Both the position numbers and the translations under genes were made by a program. DNA of 64,000 nt from UBA8919 sp041658185. Lineage in GTDB: Bacteria > Elusimicrobiota > UBA8919. Below are positions 15,712 through 24,423 of the stretch, piece by piece. The stretch spans positions 1-64,000 of the forward strand of contig JBBAAR010000009.1 of the NCBI GenBank assembly GCA_041658185.1. Reading direction: 5' to 3'. Below the pieces are notes generated by a model. It did no database searches, was not told the origin of the DNA, and was given only the letters and a program-made list of their open reading frames with translations. How positions within the stretch are numbered: position 1 is the stretch's first letter; every line of letters begins with the position of its first letter.

Positions 15712-16161
15712 ATGAAAAAACATAAAATTTTTGCTTTCCACTTTCCACTTCCCACTTCCCGACGTAAAGGTCAGGCGTTTGCAGAGTTTATTATCGCGTT
15801 AATTGTGCTTCCCTTGTTTATCACAGGCACTATCACGATTGCGAGAATGTTTATGGTCAATATGCGGCTTCATCAGGCGGCAAGACACGGTGCATTTCTG
15901 ATGGCTACCCGTCGGGTTACTTGGACAAATACCCGTGAGGAAGTTATGAAATATTTTACACAGGGTAATCCAAAATTCAATACATCAAATATAACCATAA
16001 CCCATCAAAATGTTCGCGTGGGACTGATTGCCGGCGACAGGGTTACCGTCAATTATCGTTTAAGAATTTTTGATTTAGGACGGCTTTCTTTTTGGAGCGG
16101 AACACCGAAGATAGAAAAGAGATTCACACAATCTGCCGTTTGCGGAAGGGCTGCTTTTTAA
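15712..16161 (+). CDS. Second TadE-like pseudopilin
   Basis: 149 residues from ATG 15712; an in-frame TTG at 15697 overlaps the previous gene and is less likely. The motif RRKG/QAFAEFIIALIVLPLFITGTITIARMF has Gly at -1, Glu5 and Phe6. The leader peptide (KIFAFHFPLPTS) is encoded by a period-7 repeat. The mature part carries the M-x-x-R-x-H-Q-A-A-R-H-G-A helix typical of TadE-like proteins. Its stop overlaps the next start by one base. Confidence 0.78.
   Translation: MKKHKIFAFHFPLPTSRRKGQAFAEFIIALIVLPLFITGTITIARMFMVNMRLHQAARHGAFLMATRRVTWTNTREEVMKYFTQGNPKFNTSNITITHQNVRVGLIAGDRVTVNYRLRIFDLGRLSFWSGTPKIEKRFTQSAVCGRAAF
15734..15761 (+). repeat. Period-7 tandem repeat, ctttcca units (4 copies)
   Basis: Units ctttcca, ctttcca, cttccca, cttcccg lie inside the 5' end of the second TadE-like gene and encode part of its leader peptide. 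Confidence 0.8.
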
Positions 16162-16547
16162 TGAAAACCCGCGAGATTTTTTTAATTATTTTTATTTTGG
16201 CGCTTTTAACAGGCGCCTATTTTTTTGTTCAGAAAAAATTTATAAATCCGCCGGTAAAGAAGTTTGAAACATTTAACCCACCGGAAGTTGATGTTACGGA
16301 ACAACAGATGGAGTATTATGAAAAAAACGCCGATAAGATAACTGCACAGGAAGAAAAAAAAATCAAAAAAATGCAGAAGGAAATGGATGCCGCAAAACCA
16401 TACATCAAACAGGCAGAGGACTATTATAAAAAAGAATACGGGTATATTTCCAAACTCCCGCCGAAACAACAGGAAAAAGAACTGAAAAAACTTGTTGAAA
16501 AAAAACAAAAAGAAACAGAAAAATACAAAAAGTACTTGCCCCGTTAG
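16161..16547 (+). CDS. Membrane-anchored coiled-coil protein, end of pilin array
   Basis: 128 residues: an N-terminal membrane helix (about 5-22), a Pro-rich linker, then an uninterrupted Lys/Glu/Gln-rich helix (about 45-128) expected to form a coiled coil. ATG 16161 overlaps the preceding stop (TAATG), tying it to the TadE-like gene. I recognise no family. Position suggests an accessory of the pilin export or assembly. Confidence 0.65.
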   Translation: MKTREIFLIIFILALLTGAYFFVQKKFINPPVKKFETFNPPEVDVTEQQMEYYEKNADKITAQEEKKIKKMQKEMDAAKPYIKQAEDYYKKEYGYISKLPPKQQEKELKKLVEKKQKETEKYKKYLPR

Positions 16548-16620
16548 ATAAGTATTCAACAGAGGTTCGTTCCGGTATCTTTAATATATAGCAGGGCTTG
16601 TCAAAAAAATAGTAGTTGCC

Positions 16621-16649
16621 TTGACATTTCTTGTTTTTTTTTGTATAAT
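16621..16649 (+). promoter_or_regulatory. Consensus promoter of the HAMP/HD-GYP genes
   Basis: TTGACA (16621-16626), 17-bp spacer rich in T, TATAAT (16644-16649). The transcript would start near 16656 and carry a 44-nt leader with the small hairpin cgcc-aca-ggcg (16673-16683) and a gggagg SD before ATG 16700. Confidence 0.75.
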
Positions 16650-16699
16650 ATAATCCGTTGATTTTAAAATTTCGCCACAGGCGGACGGGAGGTTATTAT

Positions 16700-17281
16700 A
16701 TGGATGATAAACCGAAATACAAAAGGAGAATCGTAATTATCAAAAGAGCGCTGCAGTTCAAGTATATCGCCGTTGTTCTTATCGCTATGATTCTGGTCGC
16801 TTTTACCGTCGGCTGGGATGTTTATTATACCGTAGGTCGGGCAATTATGGAATTAGAAGCCCCGGGTCTATATCCGATTATGGTTAAAATCAACAATCTT
16901 ATGCTGGGAAAACTTGCGGTTCTTTTAGTAATAGTTTTCATAATTGCCATTTTTGTTTCGCATAAGTTTGCAGGTCCCATATTTAAGTTTGAAAGGTCTT
17001 GCGATATGGTTGCCGAAGGGGATTTGACATACAGAGTGCATTTAAGAAGCGGCGACGAACTTATTGAACTTCAGGATAAATTTAACGGGATGGTTTCGGA
17101 AATTCAGAAAAAAGTTTCCGGGGATAAAGAATCGGCAAAAATCGTCGGTGAAAAACTTTCGGCAATTTCCGCGCGGCTTTCCCAAAAAAATGTATCACCC
17201 TCAGAACTTTCTGAAATTTTGGGGCAGATTAACGGAATAATCGCGGAATTGAATAAAATTTCTTCCGGCTTTAAGATTTAA
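16700..17281 (+). CDS. HAMP-domain membrane protein
   Basis: 193 residues from ATG 16700 (SD gggagg). Two membrane segments (about 24-46 and 74-94) flank a short periplasmic loop. Then comes a HAMP-like region (FAGPIFKFERSCDMVAEGDLTYRVHLRSGDELIELQDKFNGM), and a C-terminal helical tail with no catalytic domain. HAMP domains relay membrane signals to output modules. The next gene is a soluble-looking GAF-HD-GYP protein, so the two may act as a split sensor-effector pair. The first 20 residues are very basic. Confidence 0.75.
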   Translation: MDDKPKYKRRIVIIKRALQFKYIAVVLIAMILVAFTVGWDVYYTVGRAIMELEAPGLYPIMVKINNLMLGKLAVLLVIVFIIAIFVSHKFAGPIFKFERSCDMVAEGDLTYRVHLRSGDELIELQDKFNGMVSEIQKKVSGDKESAKIVGEKLSAISARLSQKNVSPSELSEILGQINGIIAELNKISSGFKI

Positions 17282-17283
17282 TT

Positions 17284-17304
17284 TTTAACCTTTAACCTTT
17301 TAAC
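17284..17304 (+). repeat. Short period-7 repeat, tttaacc units
   Basis: tttaacc, tttaacc, ttttaac lie directly after the HAMP-gene stop and before the hairpin cgcc-gaa-ggcg (17307-17317). The whole 42-nt gap to the HD-GYP gene consists of these two elements. Confidence 0.6.
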
Positions 17305-17323
17305 TTCGCCGAAGGCGTATCTT

Positions 17324-18601
17324 ATGTATCTTGAATTATTTTTTATATCATTTTCGGTTTTAATAGGGATTTATTTTTTCAACAGGTACAAATCCCAGTT
17401 GAGTCAGTTGTTTAATATAAAAATAGAAATGTCTGATGTAAAAGAGAAGTACATAAACAGTGTTGCTGCCGTAGATAATCTCATCAACATGCTTATAGAA
17501 CTTCACAACTTCGGATTGAAACCTTCGCCGAGTCATAACAAGCAAACCCTCTCCAAAATGATAGTTGATTATGCGGTAAAGGTCTTAAAGACAAATATCG
17601 GTTCTTTAATGCTGGTTGACGAAACAACGAATGAACTTGTAATTGTCGCCGCGAGGGGACTTGCAAAAGAGGTTATGGAAACAACGCGGCTTAAAATCGG
17701 CGAGGGTATTGCGGGACTTGTTGCTCGCGATGGAACTCCTATTTTCGTTGAAGATATAGAAACCGACCCGAGATTTTTCAAGGCGGAAAATGTTAAGTAT
17801 CCTTCAAAGTCGTTCATATCCGTTCCTCTCAAAATAAGAAACAAGGTTATCGGTGTTTTGAATGTCAACAGGGAAAAAGAAGGTGAAAAATTCGTAGAAA
17901 GGGATCTGCGGCTCTTGCAACTTCTCGCGGGTCAGGCGGCTATTACAATTGAAAATATTGAACTTTACCAGAATCTTCAGCGGCTTTATCTTGAAACGAT
18001 GCAAACGCTTGCAAAAGCAATTGACGCAAAAGATGCCTATACCAGAGAACACGCCGACCGCGCCGGATATTATGCGAAACTTGTTGCCGAGGAACTGCAT
18101 CTTCCTAAGTCAATGGTAAAACATATTGAGTATGCCGCTATGATGCATGATGTGGGAAAAATAGGAATCAAAGAGGAGATTTTACTGAAAGCGTCGAAAC
18201 TTACCGATGTGGAAATGGATGAAATAAGAAAACATCCTTTGATTGGTGAAAAAATAATCGCTCCCATTGAGTTTCTGGCTCCCATTGCGCCTTTGATTCT
18301 TTATCATCACGAGTGGTTTGACGGTACGGGTTACGGCGAGGGTTTGCTGGGCGAGGAAATTCCGATAGGTGCGAGAATTGTTGCGGTTATTGATTCTTAT
18401 GATGCGATGACATCAGACAGACCGTATAGAAAAGCGTTATCTTGTGAGATTGCAATTGATGAACTGAAAAAAGGTTCAGGGACGCAATTTGACCCGAAAA
18501 TCGTCAATGCTTTTTTGAAGGTTTTGGATAATGAAAAAAATAAAACCGGTGAAAAAAAGACGGATAAAAAGCAGGACTCAGCGGTCTCAAAACCCGACTG
18601 A
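17324..18601 (+). CDS. GAF-HD-GYP domain protein, probable c-di-GMP phosphodiesterase
   Basis: 425 residues: an N-terminal membrane helix (about 2-17), a short coiled coil, a GAF sensor domain (about 75-215), and an HD-GYP domain (about 225-400) that hydrolyses c-di-GMP. HD pair at 275-276 (MMHDVGKIG), with a second metal-binding region HHEWFDGTGYG and DSYDAMTSDRPYRKA. The GYP tripeptide reads GYG (336-338), a conservative departure at the Pro. The C-terminus is a Lys-rich tail. The gene follows the HAMP gene after 42 nt in the same transcript. Confidence 0.88.
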   Translation: MYLELFFISFSVLIGIYFFNRYKSQLSQLFNIKIEMSDVKEKYINSVAAVDNLINMLIELHNFGLKPSPSHNKQTLSKMIVDYAVKVLKTNIGSLMLVDETTNELVIVAARGLAKEVMETTRLKIGEGIAGLVARDGTPIFVEDIETDPRFFKAENVKYPSKSFISVPLKIRNKVIGVLNVNREKEGEKFVERDLRLLQLLAGQAAITIENIELYQNLQRLYLETMQTLAKAIDAKDAYTREHADRAGYYAKLVAEELHLPKSMVKHIEYAAMMHDVGKIGIKEEILLKASKLTDVEMDEIRKHPLIGEKIIAPIEFLAPIAPLILYHHEWFDGTGYGEGLLGEEIPIGARIVAVIDSYDAMTSDRPYRKALSCEIAIDELKKGSGTQFDPKIVNAFLKVLDNEKNKTGEKKTDKKQDSAVSKPD

Positions 18602-18622
18602 AAATACAGAGTAAATACCTTT

Positions 18623-19300
18623 ATGAGCGGGGTTCTTTATGTTGTTGCAACACCAATCGGTCATCTCAAAGATATCACATTAAGGGCATTGGAAACTCTT
18701 AAAGCGGTTGATTTAATTGCCTGCGAAGATACCCGTCGGACAAAAATTTTGCTTGTGCATTATGACATAGCAACTCCGCAGATAAGTTTTTACTCGCAAA
18801 ATCAGTTCAGAAAAATACCCTATCTGATAGATGAGTTAAAAAAAGGAAAAAATGTTGCACTTGTTTCGGATGCAGGAACTCCGGGCATTTCAGACCCCGG
18901 ATTTTTTCTTGTAAAAAAAGCGATTGAGCAAGGATTAAAGGTTGAACCCGTTCCCGGTGTTTCAGCGGTTGTTACGGCACTTTCGGCAAGCGGTCTGCCG
19001 ACTGATGGATTTGTGTTTTTGGGATTTCTACCGAGGAAAACAGGCAAAATTAAAAAAGTTTTTGAGAAAGTTGCGGGACTTAAAAAGACGATAATTTTTT
19101 ACGAATCACCATACCGTATTAAAAAAACGCTGGAAATAATTTCTGAAATTTTTCCGCAGGATTCTGATATTGTTATTTGTCGTGAACTTACAAAAAAATT
19201 TGAGGAGTTTATCCGCGGAAAAGTTTCGGATATAATTAAAAAACTTCCGGAGAAAATTTTAGGCGAAATTACAGTTTTAATTTCTGAGGGGAGCGAATAA
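18623..19300 (+). CDS. rsmI: 16S rRNA 2'-O-ribose C1402 methyltransferase
   Basis: SAM-dependent tetrapyrrole-methylase-fold enzyme that methylates C1402 in the ribosome decoding centre. 225 residues, starting LYVVATPIGHLKDITLRALETL. Further signatures: ACEDTRRTKILL, VSDAGTPGISDPGF, EPVPGVSAVVTALSASGLPTD and FLPRK. The length is on the short side because the C-terminal extension is minimal. Followed by argC after 3 nt. Confidence 0.95.
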   Translation: MSGVLYVVATPIGHLKDITLRALETLKAVDLIACEDTRRTKILLVHYDIATPQISFYSQNQFRKIPYLIDELKKGKNVALVSDAGTPGISDPGFFLVKKAIEQGLKVEPVPGVSAVVTALSASGLPTDGFVFLGFLPRKTGKIKKVFEKVAGLKKTIIFYESPYRIKKTLEIISEIFPQDSDIVICRELTKKFEEFIRGKVSDIIKKLPEKILGEITVLISEGSE

Positions 19301-19303
19301 AAA

Positions 19304-20293
19304 ATGATAAATGTTGCTATTGTCGGTGCAAAAGGTTATGCAGGCGAAGAACTTATAAAAATTCTTTTAAAACATTCAAAAGTAAAAATTACTTCTTTAT
19401 CAGGCAGAATGGACGGGAAACCGAAACATATATGTGAAATGTATCCGTACTTAGAAGGCAAATTAGATGTATTTTGCGAGGATATTGACGAGAAAAAAAT
19501 TGCCGAAAATGCAGATATTATTTTTACCGCCCTGCCGCATGTGGTCTCAATGGAAATTGTTTCAAAGTTTATAACTTTGGGTAAAAAAGTAATTGATTTA
19601 AGCGCTGATTTCCGCCTGAAAGACCCCGCCGTTTATGAAAAATGGTATAAAACAAAACATATAAATTCCGAACTTTTGGAAAAAGCGGTCTACGGGCTTT
19701 GCGAACTCTACAGAAAAAAAATAAAAAAAGCAAAACTTTTAGCAAATCCCGGTTGTTATCCTACGAGCATAATTTTAGGTTGTTATCCCGCACTTAAAGA
19801 AAAAATCATCAAAAAGAAAGGAATAATTATTGATTCAAAGAGCGGATATTCGGGCGGCGGCAGGGATTTTGTCAAAAATTACAAAGAGCCGAATTGTTAT
19901 GCATATCAAGTCGGAGGAATTCACAGACATATTCCGGAAATTGAGCAGGAATTAAAATGCCGGATAGCATTTACGCCGCATATAATTCCGCAGGAAAGAG
20001 GAATGCTTTCAACTGTTTATTTGCAATTAAAAAAAGAGATTTCTTCGGCGGATGTTGTTGCAATTTACAAAAAATATTATGAGAACGAACCGTTTATCAG
20101 AATAGTAGAAACAGCGATGACAAAAAATGTTGTTAATACAAATTATTGTGATATAGCGGTAAATATTGACGGTAGAACAAATAATTTACTCATCACATCC
20201 GCTATAGACAATCTTGTCAAAGGTGCCGCGGGGCAGGCCGTCCAAAACATGAATATAATGTTCGGCATTGACGAAAAAGAAGGTTTGATATGA
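19304..20293 (+). CDS. argC: N-acetyl-gamma-glutamyl-phosphate reductase
   Basis: NADPH-dependent third step of arginine synthesis. 329 residues; the Rossmann start VAIVGAKGYAGEELIKIL, active-site Cys in NPGCYPTS (about residue 150), and the HRHIPEIEQEL, FTPHIIPQERGMLSTVY motifs are all present. Its stop overlaps argJ by 4 nt (ATGA type), so argC-argJ is a coupled pair. Confidence 0.96.
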   Translation: MINVAIVGAKGYAGEELIKILLKHSKVKITSLSGRMDGKPKHICEMYPYLEGKLDVFCEDIDEKKIAENADIIFTALPHVVSMEIVSKFITLGKKVIDLSADFRLKDPAVYEKWYKTKHINSELLEKAVYGLCELYRKKIKKAKLLANPGCYPTSIILGCYPALKEKIIKKKGIIIDSKSGYSGGGRDFVKNYKEPNCYAYQVGGIHRHIPEIEQELKCRIAFTPHIIPQERGMLSTVYLQLKKEISSADVVAIYKKYYENEPFIRIVETAMTKNVVNTNYCDIAVNIDGRTNNLLITSAIDNLVKGAAGQAVQNMNIMFGIDEKEGLI

Positions 20294-21468
20294 ATTTTCC
20301 GAAAGGTTTTTTTGCTAACGGGTTGCATTGCGGGATAAAAAAGAACGGAAAAAAGGACATATCACTTTTTTATTCTGAAAAACCATGTGTTGCGGCGGGC
20401 GTGTTCACAAAAAATATTTTTAAGGCTGCTCCTGTGATTGTTTCACAGAAAAATATAAAAAATAAAATTTATGCAATCGTGGCGAATTCAGGTTGTGCTA
20501 ATGCTTGCACGGGTGAAAGAGGAATTAGTGATGCAAAAAGAACATGTGAGTTGACTGCTGATAAATTAAATGTAAAACCGGAAAATATTTTAGTTGCTTC
20601 AACCGGTGTGATTGGTCAGTATCTACCGATGCATAAAATTGAAAATGGCATAAAGAAACTTGTTCCACAATTTCAGAAAAGTGAAATGGTCTCGGCGGCA
20701 GTTGAAGGCATTATGACAACGGACACATTTTCAAAAATTATTAATTCTCAGTTCTCAATTCTCAATTCTGAAATTAATATTTGGGCTTGTGCAAAAGGTT
20801 CAGGAATGATTGAGCCGAATTTGGCGACAATGCTTTCTTTCATTTTGACAGACGCACAAATTACAAAAGAAGCATTAAGCCGTGCCTTGAAAATTGCTGT
20901 TGAAAAAAGTTTTAATTGTCTGACTGTTGACGGAGATACATCAACTAATGACACAGTTTTTGCTCTTGCCAACGGTGCTGCAAAAAACAAACTTATTTTC
21001 TACGGTAAAAACTTTCAATTATTTTGCGATAAATTAACTGCTGTTTGTATTGAACTTACAAAAATGCTTGCCCGTGACGGTGAGGGTGCGACAAAACTCA
21101 TCGCTGTGAATGTCAGGGGCGCTGAAAATATCTATGATGCAAAAAAAATTGCAAAAACGACGGCAAATTCCCCGCTTGTTAAGACGGCAATTTTTGGAAA
21201 TGACGCAAATTGGGGACGTATTGTTGCTGCAATCGGAAGAAGCGAAGTAAAGGTTGATTCAAAAAAAGTTGATGTTTCTTTCGGTAATCTCTGTGTCTTC
21301 AAAAAAGGGAGACCGGTTAGTTTTTCAGAAGAAATTGCAAAAAAAATTATATTACAAAAAGTTGTCTCTATAAATATAAACTTGAATAGCGGAAAAAAGT
21401 ACGCAACCGTTTATACATGTGATTTCAGCGACGGTTACATAAAAGTCAACGCTTCTTACAGAAGTTAA
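20290..21468 (+). CDS. argJ: Glutamate N-acetyltransferase / amino-acid acetyltransferase
   Basis: Transfers acetyl from N-acetylornithine to glutamate, and may also use acetyl-CoA. 392 residues; it self-cleaves before the catalytic Thr in NLATML (after AKGSGMIEP). Other motifs: NSGCANACTG, TGVIGQYLP, TVDGDTSTNDT, ARDGEGATKL and NDANWGRI. The loop between TDTFSK and the AKGSGM motif is encoded by a period-7 repeat (20743-20770) without a frame change. It is followed by a Sua5-like gene after 3 nt. Confidence 0.95.
   Translation: MNFPKGFFANGLHCGIKKNGKKDISLFYSEKPCVAAGVFTKNIFKAAPVIVSQKNIKNKIYAIVANSGCANACTGERGISDAKRTCELTADKLNVKPENILVASTGVIGQYLPMHKIENGIKKLVPQFQKSEMVSAAVEGIMTTDTFSKIINSQFSILNSEINIWACAKGSGMIEPNLATMLSFILTDAQITKEALSRALKIAVEKSFNCLTVDGDTSTNDTVFALANGAAKNKLIFYGKNFQLFCDKLTAVCIELTKMLARDGEGATKLIAVNVRGAENIYDAKKIAKTTANSPLVKTAIFGNDANWGRIVAAIGRSEVKVDSKKVDVSFGNLCVFKKGRPVSFSEEIAKKIILQKVVSININLNSGKKYATVYTCDFSDGYIKVNASYRS
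20743..20770 (+). repeat. Period-7 tandem repeat inside argJ, aattctc units (4 copies)
   Basis: Units aattctc, agttctc, aattctc, aattctg encode the surface-loop stretch NSQFSILNS of ArgJ, between the TDT motif and the autocleavage site. This is the only heptamer tract here that is internal to a conserved enzyme. Confidence 0.75.
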
Positions 21469-21471
21469 AAA

Positions 21472-22104
21472 ATGAAAACCTATAAACTGAAAAATTTAGA
21501 TAAAAAGGCGATAAAAGAAATTGCGCAGGATTTGAAAAACGGAAAAATTGCGATTTATCCGACGGATACTATCTACGGCATCGGAACGAATGCATTTTGC
21601 CTGTCAGGTGTAAAAAAAATTTATAAACTGAAAGGCCGCACCGATAAAAAACCGTTGCCTGTTCTCGTAGATGACATTATAAAAATAAAAAAAATTGTAA
21701 AAAAAATTCCGACAGGGGCGGCAAAACTGGTAAAAAGATTCTGGCCCGGACCACTTACACTTGTATTTGAAACAAACGAACTTGGTACTATGCTTACAGG
21801 GGGCAGAAAAAATATAGCGGTAAGAATTCCCGATAATAAAGTTTTACTTTCAATTATAAAAGAAATGACTTATCCGCTTATAGGAACAAGCGCAAATGTT
21901 TCCGGGAAAAAAAATTGCAGATGCGTTTCGGATTTAGAAAAAAAAATTCTTAAAAATGTTGATATGATTATAGACGGAGGTACTATCTTACAGACGGGCT
22001 TAGTAAAACCGTCAACCGTTTTGGATGTCAGTAAATTCCCTTATATTGTGTTAAGAGAAGGTTGTATATCAAAAAAAGAAATAGAAAAATTTATGAAAAT
22101 ATAG
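21472..22104 (+). CDS. L-threonylcarbamoyladenylate synthase (Sua5/YrdC/YwlC family)
   Basis: Forms threonylcarbamoyl-AMP from Thr, bicarbonate and ATP, for t6A37 modification of ANN-decoding tRNAs. 210 residues with YrdC-fold motifs: IYPTDTIYGIGTNAF, KGRTDKKPLPVLV, WPGPLTLVF, RIPDN and IGTSANVSGK. It lacks the extra C-terminal Sua5 domain, so TsaC-type is the closer description. Co-directional with argJ and glyA, each 3-10 nt apart. Confidence 0.9.
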   Translation: MKTYKLKNLDKKAIKEIAQDLKNGKIAIYPTDTIYGIGTNAFCLSGVKKIYKLKGRTDKKPLPVLVDDIIKIKKIVKKIPTGAAKLVKRFWPGPLTLVFETNELGTMLTGGRKNIAVRIPDNKVLLSIIKEMTYPLIGTSANVSGKKNCRCVSDLEKKILKNVDMIIDGGTILQTGLVKPSTVLDVSKFPYIVLREGCISKKEIEKFMKI

Positions 22105-22113
22105 GAGTTATAA

Positions 22114-23358
22114 ATGCATCTGAAAAAAACGGATTACGAAATTTGGGAAGTGATACAAAACGAAACTAGGCGGCAGTCGGAAAATCTTGAACTTATTGCT
22201 TCTGAAAATTTTACATCGGAGGCAGTTTTAGAAGCGCAGGGCTCGGTTTTAACGAATAAATACGCCGAGGGTTATATCGGAAAAAGATATTACGGCGGCT
22301 GCCAATTTGTGGATGTAGCGGAAAAACTTGCAATAGAGCGTGCAAAAAAACTTTTCAATTGCGAGCATGTAAATGTTCAACCGCATTCGGGAACCCAGGC
22401 GAACATGGCGGTTTATTTTGCGGTACTTGACATCGGTGATACTATTATGGGTATGCATCTTTCACACGGCGGTCATCTTTCACACGGTCATCCCACAAGT
22501 TTCTCGGGCAAATATTTTAAGCCCGTGCCGGTCGGCGTTTCAAAAAAAACAGGACTTATTGATTATGTGGAAGCAAGACGGCTTGCAAAAAAACACAGAC
22601 CCAAACTTATCGTCGCAGGCTCATCCGCGTATTCAAGGGTTATCAACTGGAAGAAATTCAGGGATATTTGCGATGAAGCCGGTTGTTATTTAATGGCTGA
22701 TGTTGCCCATTATGCGGGTATGATTGCCGTCGGCTTATATCCTTCTCCTGTTCCCTTTGCCGATTTTGTAACGACAACAACTCACAAGACATTAAGAGGT
22801 CCCCGCGGCGGTATGATTATGTGCAAAGAAAAATATGCGTCCGTTATAGATAGGACCGTTTTTCCGGGAACGCAAGGCGGACCGCTGATGCATGCAATAG
22901 CTGCAAAAGCGGTCGCATTCGGCGAAGCATTAAAACCGTCTTTCAAAAAATATCAATCCCAGATTCTAAAAAACGCAAGAAAACTTTCTGAGGCATTACA
23001 GGAAAATGGTTTCAAAATTGTATCAGGCGGCACGGATTCGCATCTTTTACTTATTGATTTAAGTCCTAAAAAACTTACCGGTTTTGAAGTTGAAAAAGCC
23101 CTTGATAAAGCAGGAATTACCGTCAACAAAAATACAATCCCGTACGACACCCAAAAACCGTTTATTACATCGGGAATACGGCTCGGAACGCCTGCCGTTA
23201 CAACCCGCGGCATGAAAGAAAAAGAAATGCAATTGATAGCGGATTTTATCAGCGAGGCGGTAAAATACAAGGATAGCGAACCGTCGTTGAAAAAAATAAA
23301 AGAAAAAGTGAAATCATTTTGTAAAAAATTTCCATTGTATAAAAACAGGTTAAGATAA
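22114..23358 (+). CDS. glyA: Serine hydroxymethyltransferase
   Basis: PLP enzyme interconverting serine + THF and glycine + methylene-THF. 414 residues. SENFTSEAVLEAQGS near the N-terminus, YAEGYIGKRYYGGCQFVD, VQPHSGTQANMAVY, DVAHYAGMIAVGLYPSP, and the PLP lysine in TTTHKTLRGPRGG. A weak SD (taggagttataa) precedes ATG 22114. Links the folate genes at 6.6-8 kb to one-carbon flow. Confidence 0.97.
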   Translation: MHLKKTDYEIWEVIQNETRRQSENLELIASENFTSEAVLEAQGSVLTNKYAEGYIGKRYYGGCQFVDVAEKLAIERAKKLFNCEHVNVQPHSGTQANMAVYFAVLDIGDTIMGMHLSHGGHLSHGHPTSFSGKYFKPVPVGVSKKTGLIDYVEARRLAKKHRPKLIVAGSSAYSRVINWKKFRDICDEAGCYLMADVAHYAGMIAVGLYPSPVPFADFVTTTTHKTLRGPRGGMIMCKEKYASVIDRTVFPGTQGGPLMHAIAAKAVAFGEALKPSFKKYQSQILKNARKLSEALQENGFKIVSGGTDSHLLLIDLSPKKLTGFEVEKALDKAGITVNKNTIPYDTQKPFITSGIRLGTPAVTTRGMKEKEMQLIADFISEAVKYKDSEPSLKKIKEKVKSFCKKFPLYKNRLR

Positions 23359-23361
23359 TTT

Positions 23362-24411
23362 ATGAATTATATTTATTTGACCGCCTTTGTCGTTGCATTA
23401 TTTGTTTCTTTTGCAACGACCCCTGTTGCCAAATGGCTTGCAAAAAAGTTTGATGTCATAGATAAACCCGACGGCAGAAAGATTCACTCAAGAATTATGC
23501 CGCGCTGGGGAGGAATATCCATATATCTCGGTTTTATAACCGGCATTGTATGCCTGTATTTTTTTCAGCGGTTTCAAACATTGCTTGCATTCCGGCATAA
23601 AGTATTTATTAATAACGAACTTGAAGGTATTTTATCAATTGACAAACAACTTACCGGAATTCTTATAGGCGGCACCGTTATTTTTATTCTCGGTCTTTTT
23701 GACGATAAAAAAAGCGTGCCACCGGTTGTAAAATTTTTAATTCAGATAATAGTGGCGTTGTCTGTCATAAGTTATGGCGTTAATATATCCGGATTGAATC
23801 TTCCGTTTTTCAGAAATTATCTTAATTTCCCGCTTTTGTTAAGCCAAATTATAACTATTTTCTGGCTTATCGGTTTTATGAATACCATAAATCTTATTGA
23901 CGGACTTGACGGTTTAGCTTCCGGTGTGGTAGCAATTGCGGCATCAACATTTATGATTGTTGCAATTCTACAGAGCGACACAAAAATCATTCTTTTTTCA
24001 AAACAGTTAAAACTTGCGGCAATTCTGTGTGCTGCACTTTCCGGCGCATGTATCGGTTTTTTATATCATAATTTCCATCCCGCAAAAATTTTTATGGGTG
24101 ATAGCGGCAGCCAGTTTTTGGGTTTTATGCTCGGTGCAATAAGCGTTATAGGAACATTAAAAACGACGGCAGTCGTTGCGCTTTTTATTCCGATAACGGT
24201 CGTAGCGCTACCCGTTCTGGATGTAGCGTTTTCAATATTAAGAAGATTTAGATCTAAAAAAAATATAATGTCGGCTGACAAAGAGCATTTTCATCATCGT
24301 CTTTTGAATATCGGCTGGACTCACAAAGAAATAGTGCTTTTGATATATGTGATAACTTTTGTTTTGTCGTTTTGCGCTATTTTGCTTACTGTCTTCAACG
24401 GAAAAGTTTAA
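23362..24411 (+). CDS. WecA/TagO-like undecaprenyl-phosphate GlcNAc-1-phosphate transferase
   Basis: Integral membrane enzyme starting lipid-linked surface polysaccharide synthesis. 349 residues with about ten hydrophobic segments. Polyprenyl-phosphate sugar-1-P transferase motifs: KPDGRKIHSRIMPRWGG, GLFDDKKSVPP, NLIDGLDGLASG, FMGDSGSQFLGF, and the HFHHRLLNIG loop which favours WecA/TagO over MraY. Sugar specificity cannot be fixed from sequence alone. It follows glyA by 3 nt. Confidence 0.9.
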   Translation: MNYIYLTAFVVALFVSFATTPVAKWLAKKFDVIDKPDGRKIHSRIMPRWGGISIYLGFITGIVCLYFFQRFQTLLAFRHKVFINNELEGILSIDKQLTGILIGGTVIFILGLFDDKKSVPPVVKFLIQIIVALSVISYGVNISGLNLPFFRNYLNFPLLLSQIITIFWLIGFMNTINLIDGLDGLASGVVAIAASTFMIVAILQSDTKIILFSKQLKLAAILCAALSGACIGFLYHNFHPAKIFMGDSGSQFLGFMLGAISVIGTLKTTAVVALFIPITVVALPVLDVAFSILRRFRSKKNIMSADKEHFHHRLLNIGWTHKEIVLLIYVITFVLSFCAILLTVFNGKV

Positions 24412-24423
24412 CGGGGAGTTTTT

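Noticed and set aside
22249..22693. Open frames on both strands within glyA
   Set aside because: Shadows of the glyA coding frame, which has all catalytic motifs.
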